Assembly: GCF_013373865.1 (NCBI RefSeq)
Contig: NC_050467.1
Location: 37,681,132 to 37,745,131 of the forward strand
Direction: 5' to 3'
Length of the DNA: 64,000 bases
From: Monomorium pharaonis
Lineage: Eukaryota; Arthropoda; Insecta; Hymenoptera; Formicidae
Under the pieces are notes generated by a model. The model saw nothing but the letters and a program-made list of their open reading frames with translations. It did no database searches and was not told where the DNA came from. Positions 26,736 to 36,299 of this stretch are shown piece by piece. Each line of letters opens with the position of its first letter. Position 1 is the stretch's first letter. Position numbers and translations under genes: made by a program.

Positions 26736-28790
26736 ACTTCGTCATCGGAGCACGCTACCTCATGCAAATTCAAATGGCTCGTTTCTCTAACGTGGTATGA
26801 CGGGCAACAGCGAAATGGACGATTTTGCCGTTTCTCGACGTCCTCTCGACGTCCTCACTCCATCCACAAGAATCTCGGAACCATTCGCCGTACTTCATCT
26901 AAAGTATTCGAAGGTTAACGAGAAAACGAACTTAACAGTCACTCGATGCACAGCCGACAAAAGGCTGTGCCTCTCGTTGCAACTAGGACGCCGTAGTTCT
27001 AAATGCCATCTCTGAACCTTTCGCGTATACAATAAGGAAATAAAGTCGCATGGCAACCGAATGTCATATCACGCAAAAGAAAATACGACGTTGCGGAATT
27101 CAATCGAGATTGAATTTTGTCCGCCTGACTCTGGAATGATCATACCTATACGACTCGAATAACAATTTAGAGAGAAACCCCTCTCTCCGTTTCGATTGAG
27201 AGGTATAAAGAAATGAAGAAAAATTAGCTTATTCGAGTGAAACAAACAGTAACAAGAGTGTAGTATCAACGGTTTTTTAAATACTTCTTTCTCTGTTATA
27301 GAATATGAGTAAAGATTGTGCAAAAGCATCAAGTAATCAGCCTCGAAAACATTTGTTATAAATTGCACATCACCGCCAAAGTTCTAAGTTCGCGAGAAAC
27401 GAAGTGAACAATCTTTAGCGAGTCGCATCTATAATTATCAATATCAATATCACAAATATTTCTTCCTCCATCCACTGAGCGTAAGCAAACATCACTCAGA
27501 GTAACTTGAAGTAAGAAGTTCTTCTCAAAATACTTCATTATAGATCGCGCAATATTGCCTAAGTTCGTAACCACGGTAAACTTCGACAAGGTGCATTGTT
27601 ATGTTACTCCTACGTCGCAAGTTTGTTTAGTATTACATTCAACTTGCTGTATGTCACGTTCAGCCAGTAATCCCGTGATGTAAAGTATACTTAATATATA
27701 CTTAATATATTATTAAACTCTTAAATCTGAAATTTACGAAGTTGCGACTCAAAAAACGCGAAAAATGAACAAATAAAATTACGTGTAATACGAATTTTTG
27801 TAAAATACAAATGACGAATCTTTTTCTTACTCATTATTAATCACTGAGAACTTTACTTCAAGATTTCTTTGATACATTTGTATTATTAAATCATTATTAT
27901 TACTGAGATACCTACTTAAAAATTTCATTGATACATTTGTTATCAAACTGTATATGTAGTAAAAAATTGTACATTGCTAAATACTTGACAGCGTTTTATT
28001 AATGATAAAATCAGTGGAAAAGATGACAATATAGATCGTGAGTGAAATTGTATAATATACATATATGTCGTGACAGATTAGAAATTATTTTAAGTATCAA
28101 TGAGCATTAACTATTTTTTCTAATCTCACGTAATTAAAAATTAAAAATTTATACATATATCTTCGAACGTATAAACATCACATCAGATTTAGAATAACTA
28201 GCTGAGAATATCGTACAAGATCATTAAAGATAATGATACAATTATTGTCTTTAGTTCCTTTATTCGCTATTGCTGGTGGTGAGTAACCTAACAGATTAAT
28301 CGACACAAATCTGCGCAAATGATCTAAATGCAGCAAGAGGTTCATGCTATGTAAATTATTTACATTATGTAAGGCAATATATCATCGTCGTTAAGTAATC
28401 GCACATACAATTTTACGCTGTCTGTCCAAATTTAATCATAAACGTAGCCCGATTATTCTTCTCACGCGACGTTTCAATTTGCTAGTGTTCTTAACGACTT
28501 AAACACAATGTTTTAATATAACATTTGCTTTTCGAGTTGCATAATGTGTTTCAGAATCTCGATAAGAAGAATAAACTAATTACATTATCACGTAATTTAT
28601 GGCAATCATATTGTAATTTTGTAATATATATGGTAATCATGTGGAGACATGTCAATTGCAATTTTTCGTTTATTACACATTTTTAATTTGTAACTTAATT
28701 TATCAATTTATATTAATTAATTAATATCCTATCCTTCCTATCTAAAAAAAGGCATGTAAAGTCGATTGCTCGCATTTCTCGAAGTTCATT

Positions 28791-29846
28791 GTAAGTGAGT
28801 GAGTGAGTGAGTGAGTGAGTGAGTGAGTAAAGACTGAGTAAAGAGTGAGTGAGTGAGTGAAGAGTGAGCCAGGAGTGAGCCAGGAGTGAGCCAGGAGTGA
28901 GCCGGGAGTGAGCAAGGAGTGAGCCAGGAGTGAGCAAGTGAGCGACTGGTTGTCTGGCTGGCTGGTTGGCAGTGAGTGAGTGAGTAAGTGAGTAAAAACT
29001 GAGTAAAGAGTGAGTGAGTGAGTGAAGAGTGAGCCGGGAGTGAGCCAGAAGTGAGCCGGGAGTGAGCCAGGAGTGAGCCAGGAGTGAGCAAGGAGTGAGC
29101 CAGAAATGAGCAAGTGAGCGACTGGCTGCCTGACTGGCTGGCTGGTTGGCAGTAAGTGAGTGAGTGAGTGAGTAAAGACTGAGTAAAGAGTGAGTGAGTA
29201 AAGACTGAGTAAAGAGTGAGTGAGTGAGTGAAGAGTGAACCAGGAGTGAGCCAGGAGTTAGCCAGGAGTGAGCCAGGAGTAAGCCAGGAGTAAGCCAGGA
29301 GTGAGCCGGGAGTGAGCCGGGAGTGAGCCGGGAGTGAGCTGGGAGTGAGCCGGGAGTGAGCCGGGAGTGAGCCAGGAGTGAGCAAGTGAGCGACTGGCTG
29401 CCTGGCTGGCTGGTTGGCAGTGAGTGAGTGAGTAAGTGAGTAAAGACTGAGTAAAGAGTGAGTGAGTGAGTGAAGAGTGAACCAGGAGTGAGCCAGGAGT
29501 GAGCAAGGAGTGAGCCAGAAATGAGCAAGTGAGCGACTGGCTGCCTGGCTGGCTGGTTGGCAGTAAGTGAGTGAGTGAGTGAGTAAAGACTGAGTAAAGA
29601 GTGAGTGAGTGAGTGAAGAGTGAACCAGGAGTGAGCCAGGAGTTAGCCAGGAGTAAGCCAGGAGTGAGCCGGGAGTGAGCCGGGAGTGAGTCGGGAGTGA
29701 GCGAGTGGGTGAGCGAGGAGTGAGCGAGCGAAGAGTGAGCGAGGAGTGAGCCAGTGAGTGAGCGAGGAATGAGCCAGTGAGTGAGTGAGTGTGTGAGTGA
29801 GTGAGCGAAAAAGGGAGGAAGGGAGGGAGCAAACGAGCGAGCGTAA
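28791..29846. repeat. 1.06-kb minisatellite of GAGT/GAGCCAGGAGT units
   Basis: Variants of GTGAGTGA and GAGCCAGGAGT are organised in a higher-order pattern. A marker block AAGTGAGCGACTGG with a following CTGGCTGGCTGGTTGGCAG recurs near 28934, 29110, 29382 and 29524, so the spacing varies (about 176, 272 and 142 bp). The minus strand is open for 348 codons across the array, reading as Ser/Leu/Thr/His-rich periodic peptide. Overlapping minus frames are open too, so I treat the open frame as a by-product of the repeat. Confidence 0.95.
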
Positions 29847-29960
29847 CTAGATAAATATGTAACTAGGTAGCTAGGTAGCTAGATAGTAGTAAGTATGCAA
29901 GTAGGTATGTATGTCGGTATGTATGTATGTAGGTAGGTATGTAGGTATGTATGTATGTAT
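29847..29960. repeat. GTAG/GTAT tetranucleotide repeat
   Basis: Degenerate GTAG, CTAG and GTAT tetramers follow directly on the minisatellite and grade into it. Confidence 0.85.
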
Positions 29961-31140
29961 AATTAAACTTTACATTTTTTTATTCAAAATTGCAGAAGAC
30001 GTTTGATTAATGTAAACGAAAGATAGAGAAAATCAAATTGTAATTATTATTATTTTTAAAGTAAAAAGTCAAATAGCGCGCGCGCAGCGCGCGCTTGTAA
30101 TGTTCTAGTAGTACTTAATAATATATATTATACGCGTAAAATGCTATAATATTTCAATTCATAGCATCATTGTTGATTGTTAATGTATTGATTATTTTGT
30201 TTATTAACACATTCGATTTCTCGTTACGTTGAGATTTAATTGACAAGATTAGACGACTCACAGTTGAGCGAATCGATAGTTTGAAATCATCACAAATATC
30301 AATTTAAGAAATTAAGAAATATAAATATAAGAAATAACAGACATTTTTTCCTAGTTCTGCTCTAACAAAAAACATTTTAATTATAAAAAATAACATTGCT
30401 TGCGAATTGGTTCTTTCCAATCAAATGTATTGTTAACTTTTGCGGAATTATATTTTTCAGAGAGATTCCGACGGGCCTCTCACTGTCCATGGACAACTCG
30501 TAGGAATTGTCTCATGGGCGTTTGAATGCGGTAGACCAGAATGTCCTTCTGTGTACACATGCGTCCCGTCATACGTTAATTAAATTAAAAGGTACACCAT
30601 TAATTTAAAATAATTAATATCGAAATATACAAATCTTTGATATTTAATAACATATACAGTGAAATCGAGAATCGATATGTATAATTAAACGTCCAAACAT
30701 AGATGTAATAAATCGTTAAATACACATCATATATATTTTATATATCATGTAGTTTATTACACGCGTTCAACACTTTCCTGCTAAAAATATACCCTACAAT
30801 TTCATGAAGATTAATATCATCAAAATATCATGTAATTATTAATATTTGTAATTGTCAATTTGGCAAGCAAACAATAATAAACGAATTTACTTAAAGAAAA
30901 CATACATTCGAATAAATATAAGTCAATATTGCATACATATATTGCACGTTTTGTAATTTCTACGATCAATGTGCCAGCGGTAAACGTATCTCAAAAGAGA
31001 GAAGTGAGTCAGTCAAAGCAAATCCGTTTAATCATTCCGGCATCGTGTTCGAAATTGTTCCGCAGAGATTAATGAACATTTCTCTCTTAAAAATATATGA
31101 AAGAACCATTTGCATCTGCTTCATCTTGTTTCTCTCTTAA

Positions 31141-32355
31141 GGGGTTACACCAACCTAGCGGAAAAAAAAATTCGATTTTTTTTTTATTACATTTTCTTGA
31201 AGCTTCAAGTTTCGAGAATATATCCTGAAAGTTTTATGTTGATATCTGAAAAAATGCCGGAATTACAGAGAGTTGAGTAAAACGGGATCGAGCGTTCGAG
31301 TGCTCGAATTGGAGCAATATCAACATAAATCGCCACTGGACGATGATGTGATTAAAGCCATTCGTCCAATATTTGAAAACAACTTTCTAGTGATAATTTA
31401 CTGGAGAAATGCGTCGGTGGATTTACGCAAAATGTTAACGAAAGTTTGAACAATCTGATTTGGCGCATAGCGCCAAAAGTGCACAGCGGTGCACACGTTG
31501 TGCAAATTGCTGCCAATATTGCTGCATACACATTTAATGAAGATGCTGCCGCATATTTATTAATGATAATAAAAGAATTGTGCTGCATATTGCGAAAATC
31601 AAGACCGAGCGCGCATCAATGTGGCCGAAGTACGAGCGCAGAAGGCGACGCGCGAAGAAAAGATTGCTCGCTGTCAACAAAAGTCTTCACAAAGCACTGC
31701 TATTATTGATGTGGAAGGAATCTCATATGGCCCCAGAATTGTCGACTAGAGGTAAAGTGCAAAATTCGGCTATTAACAATAGTAGAACTAAACTTGAAAC
31801 TTTAAACGCGTTTTTCTCAAAACATGGTTTTCAAAGTCGGTGACCACCAGATCTCAAAAACTAATGGATGGATCGTTTTCAAATTTTTACACAATACTCT
31901 CAGAAACATTCTTTTGTCGGTGACGATCTATTTTTTTTTTAATCGGTCTTCATTAAAAAATAAAAAAATGAAAAGGACAAAAATTTTTCGTTTTTTTTTA
32001 AATTTTAACTTCAACTCATCGCCATTTTGTAACAAACGATAAAATCGACAATCGGCGATCGTCACCGACAAACCACTACTGTTAACTTAAAAACACCATT
32101 TTGTTTTTTTGTTTCAGATGGATCGTTTAGACGGGACAGTGGTCACCGCAAAATGCGTTTTTCCAAACCTCAATGTGTGTCGGCGGCCATATTTCTGCTT
32201 TCCGTCGCCATTGTTTAATAAAAAAATTTTTTTTATATTGTCGAAACATAAGTCAATAATCACCCAAAATTTCATTTAATTCCCACTACCCGTTTAGGAG
32301 GAATAAAATATCAAAGTTAGGCCTGTTTTTCGACCGTCTAGGTTGGTGTAACCCC
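31141..32355. mobile_element. TTAA-flanked DNA transposon, 1215 bp
   Basis: Perfect 18-bp terminal inverted repeats (GGGGTTACACCAACCTAG at 31141-31158, its complement at 32338-32355) are flanked by TTAA at 31137-31140 and 32356-32359. The paralogous segment at about 36695-36710 has a single TTAA and no insert, giving an empty site. TTAA duplications are typical of piggyBac and Kolobok elements. The purine-rich GGGG end fits Kolobok better than the CCY start usual for piggyBac, but that assignment is inference. A TA duplication with one more base pair in each end cannot be excluded. The element carries a broken coding fragment, listed separately. Confidence 0.8.
31339..31710 (+). pseudogene. 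Mutator-like transposase-domain fragment, frameshifted
   Basis: One frame reads C-V-G-G-F-T-Q-N-V-N-E-S-L-N-N-L-I-W, then APK, then an Ala/Ile stretch ending in FNED. The T-Q-N-x-N-E-S-x-N-x-x-I/L-W...PK...FN signature is that of the arthropod Mutator-like transposase domain as I know it. The part before it (DDDVIKAIRPIFENNF) is one base out of frame, and a third shift follows near 31580 where a Lys/Arg-rich tail continues. The fragment lacks a start and most of a transposase, so it is a dead relic inside the TTAA element. Family assignment is by motif memory and needs a profile search. Confidence 0.5.
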
Positions 32356-35084
32356 TTAATTTCTACGTCTCATACACGTGCGTATAGACATGTAGGTGTA
32401 CTCTGACGCGTTTGTTGAAATATAAACTTTGTTGTTGAAATATATGCTTTGCATAATGTGTGCCCTTCCATTTTGCAAAAAGTGACATATATGTAAAGAA
32501 ACCCATTTATTCTCAAATTGTTGTCGCTCGCAAACAAATGAATTTCGTCAACGAGTTCATCAATCCTGTCAAAAATGAAAAACGTAAAAATGGATGTGTC
32601 GCTTAGAAATTCGATGTCGTAAGGTATCGGATTGAAACTGAGTAGGAAAGTAGTTTACAGAGAGACGGGTAGCGCCGATGTACTTTTGTTTTTATGACGC
32701 CATGAAGGCGATATCGAAAACGCCAGGCATCCGACCGATATGTGTTATTTGACTCCGCTGGTTCGCATACTTATTTGCACAGAAAAGCACAGAAAAACAG
32801 ATATTATAACTTTAACAGAAGTTATAGAGCATAACTTCAGATATTATAAAATTTATTAAATGGCAAACGAAGATGAGAATTAAATACAACAGATAATAAT
32901 TCTGCCATTTCAAATAATTATAGTCAGAAACGCGCATTTTACTGTAAGCTCCGAAAACGGTTTCTCGTATTTCCTTCGGTAAACTTTGCAATTTACTCCT
33001 CCGCTTATGCTACGCTGTTCTCTTGGATACTACATATAATTATTAAGAATTACAGCGCAAGAAGCACCTGTGGGCTTGTTTTTTTTTCGGATTTAAATTA
33101 ACTAATTTTCCCAAATGCGTTACAAAAATATAAATTACGTATACCTCGTAATAATTATTTCACTAGCCGGAATTCTGCTTTTCCAAATAATGCATTAACA
33201 AAAATAAAATACAAATATTTTTTTGTATTTAAAAAAAAATAATAGAGTGTGTGTTTAAAAATTCGTTAAATGTTACATTACAAAAATATAAATTGCATAT
33301 GCTTCGCAAAAATTATTTTACATATTTATTTTGTTTTATTTTATCACAAAAGATTAAGAAAAATATACTGTAGATATTTTAATGTATAATTAGTGACAAA
33401 AACATAATACGATTGCTAGTTAAGAAATTAGTGGAATGTTAAAGCTGATATTGTTACATTGCACAAAAATATATTTCAACATGATATATTTCGAATTTAT
33501 ACATGATCGTGTTTGATAATAATCAAGTCATGTTGAAATCTCCTTTCAACAAAGCAATACCGCGTCTAACTGTCGGAGCTATTCCGCAGGTTCATTCATA
33601 TAGCGTTCATCTTCATCAGATAAATCTGAATTGTTCGAGGATTCTGAACAATTTGACAACTGTGTACCTCGACAAACCGAGAACAGAAACGTGAGTCGGA
33701 CTATTTCACTACCTCTATGATCGATGAGAAGCTCCGGATGCGGGGTCGTCGGACGCAGGTGAGTCCTGGAACAGCGGTTCTCAATGTCGCTTTTTGTTCT
33801 CCAGAATCGATCGACTCTCTACCTCCTGTTAAACCCCATATCGCGATAACAGAATATCCAGATTAAATCGGAAATTGCAGAATTGTCGACTATATTGTGA
33901 CATTTTATTCAACTTTTGTCGCTTACACTGTAACTTTTCTAAATTAAAAGTTCCATTTAAAAATAACGATTAAAAATAACATCTTATTTGTTTCTTGAAA
34001 ATAGATTTCGATATATCGCTTGAGTGTGATCACAAGACATAATTATCTTCGCATCTGACGATACGATTTCAACCATCACAAGAGGGATTGTATCCCATTA
34101 GGTAAGCAGAATCGATCGACCCTTACGGAAGCTGCTCGGAAACCAACCATCCCGCAGTTGTCTGTCAAGATTTCGTGATAAAGGATGGCGCCTTCAGGAC
34201 AACTGAATCCAGTAGCGACACTGCGGAGCTGTTCTCCGGAATAAAGTACGAATGGTTGAAGAAACTTAAAAACATTTCAGCCTTCTTGATGCTTGAAAGT
34301 TTAGCTCATCAAAACTTACATTAACATTCTACTTCTTCGATAAACTTACAACCGTGATGTGATTGCCATACATTTAATTCTATTAATATATCTGCTCGCG
34401 TATTGAATAATAGTTCGAACATCATCTTTCTTTTTCGAAGATCTTCTCTTTAAATATCATAAAATGAAAAATATAAAGTTACATGTTTTCTGTATCAATA
34501 TCAACGAACACATTAACTACATCCCATTTTAACGAAGCTTTATTGAAGCAACACAATGAATTTTCAAAATGTTACGTATGAATCTGCTCATTACAGAGAA
34601 AAACTTTGGAAGATATTTTCATTCATATCACATGTCATACGTACTCGAAATGCATGATTTGCGAAACAAGTTTTCCGATAAATACTATTTTCTTTTTCAT
34701 AAAAAGTTTCTAAAATTGGATATGTTGAATATCAATATCATACAAATAGCAGTGTATTAGTAAAAGTTACTATTTATACATTAATATTTTTTATATTTTA
34801 TATTGCAGACTATCAACAAAATAATTTTGTATCTCTGTATTTCTGTAAGAGAGACCTGACAAACTAAGGTTTAAAAGGGCCAAATCAGGGCTGCCTTATT
34901 CAAAGCATCGTCTGATCTTTAAACTTGCGAAATTTACCCATTTCTTAGAGATATTATATTAGAGAAATTCTTAAACTTGTTAACACGCCTCCCTCTCGCG
35001 CATACATTAATGAATGATAAAAACCAGCAAAGGAAATTATTAGAAGTAAGCAATAATTACCGTGAAAGATTTCAAGCTATTAGA

Positions 35085-36299
35085 TAGAGTAAAATCAAAT
35101 AGGACTCGGACTCGCGAAATCAATACAGCGTGACCATGCTGCGCTTACATGTTGCTCTTATTTCCGGTGACACTTGGCAGAGCGGAAACAATCGACGCAC
35201 ACGTTTTAATCGTAATTGATAGTCATAATCATAGCGGCGCGCGGCGTGGCGACTCTATTCAGCAATATACGATTTTAGATAAAACATTCATTAACTAAGT
35301 CATTAGTAGTTCCATAAACATATTCTTATTATTTCTTTTATAACATCTAGCTACTTTAAAACTGTGGAAAAGAAAATAGAAAATAATATACACGTTTATT
35401 CAAAAAAACCAAGCGCACACGTTCTCAATTTTTACGGATGAAGAAAGGGCAATAGAAAGTTCTTAAACTTTCCGCAAGCTGGTATCCCAAGAAGGAGAAA
35501 AACGGTCTAAAAATACAGAAGAACTTATTACATTTTTTCCTTACAAAATAACTAATAGCAACGTTAGAAACTTTCTGAATAAGAACAAGACGAATTGCAA
35601 CTTCAATGACGGGTGCTGCTCGACAAGAAAGTGCAAACAGGGATCGTTCATACTGAATTCTATTCTGTCGTATTTACATTGCTAACGTTTATTCCTGCTT
35701 TCACCGATCTTCCAAGAATGATAGGCTTCCACAGCCAGTTTCGTTTTACTGCATAAAAGAGCGTAATAATTGATTATTTCCGACGGAAAGTATATATTTA
35801 GTACGAAATCTAATTATAATATAAAGGTGTAATTAACTGAAAAGGCATTTCATTGCTTTATTTAAAAAATATCTGATCGTTTTATATTTTTTGTGCAAAA
35901 TACTTGATAATTTTACAATTTTGTTGACATAATTTTATGGTACGAAATTTTCATTTGCCATGTTAAACTTTCAGAAATTAATTTGTCACAGAGAGACGAA
36001 CAGAGAAGTTACTTTCTGCTCCAGTTACGTAACAGATGTTATAAGCTATTACTATATCGTGAATAAATATTCTCGAATAACATTTGTTCAGAACCGTGTG
36101 TACTGAATATAGTATATTTACTGTCGTTTGAGTAAAATAAAATGTATAATACATGCACACATATGTTGTGATTATATTATCCTGGCCAATCTATCCGAGC
36201 AAATACATAAACTTGTATAGTTTGCTTATATACCCTTTAGTTCTAGAAAGTTAATATTCACAATATTATTATAGCAATACAAAGTAACCCACAAAAGCA
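35085..36299. repeat. Protease-flank module, copy near 35 kb
   Basis: It aligns with 53850-55080. Shared stretches include CACTTGGCAGAGCGGAAAC/TACTTGGCAGAGCGGAAAC, ACGTTAGAAACTTTC, AAACTTTCAGAAATTAATTT and GTTACGTAACAGATGTTATA. It holds no recognisable coding sequence. It probably marks the former 3' neighbourhood of a protease copy, because the other occurrence lies directly downstream of an intact protease gene. Confidence 0.65.

Larger units (their letters stand above)
9295..28232. other. 19-kb gene-poor interval with GC-rich islands
   Basis: I find no convincing coding exon. CpG-richer islands occur near 9.8-10.1, 12.1-12.5, 13.0-14.6, 16.2-16.9, 17.3-18.5, 19.4-20.2 and 23.0-24.8 kb, separated by AT-rich DNA. 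They could be regulatory DNA, untranslated exons or intron sequence of a large gene; the sequence does not decide. The longest open stretch is minus-strand 13563-14201 (212 codons, hydrophobic start, no recognised domain). Inverted-repeat elements in this interval are listed separately. Confidence 0.45.
28233..30583 (+). pseudogene. Chymotrypsin-like protease remnant split by a minisatellite
   Basis: Only the two ends of a protease gene remain. Bases 28233-28278 encode a 15-residue hydrophobic signal-peptide start (MIQLLSLVPLFAIAG) and end in a GTGAGT donor in phase 1, the phase of intron 1 in the intact paralogues. Bases 30461-30583, after a TTTTTCAG acceptor, are a last-exon homologue. The invariant GDSGGP has become RDSDGP, so the oxyanion-hole glycine is lost although Ser is kept. 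Two extra Cys are present, and the exon stops at SYVN, before the usual W-I...N-A-I terminus. I find none of exons 2-6; the interval is occupied by the 28.8-29.8 kb minisatellite. The copy cannot encode an active protease. Whether the two exons belong to one former gene is inferred from order, strand and phase. Confidence 0.75.
30760..34945. repeat. Segmental duplication, copy 1
   Basis: This aligns by eye in collinear order with 36300-39240. Matches include AGAGATTAATGAACATTTCT at about 31070 and 36628, the GATGAGAAGCTCCGGATGCG block near 33722 and 38033, and AGGGCTGC near 34888 and 39185. It is longer than its partner mainly because of the transposon at 31141-32355. I see no intact gene. 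Minus-strand peptide similarity between the copies around 32.6-32.8 and 36.9-37.2 kb may be a decayed gene. The segment lies downstream of the degenerate protease last exon. Confidence 0.75.

Noticed and set aside
28786..29832. 348-codon minus-strand open frame rich in Ser, Leu, Thr and His
   Set aside because: It coincides exactly with the minisatellite, and other minus frames over it are open too. The periodic peptide follows from the repeat unit.
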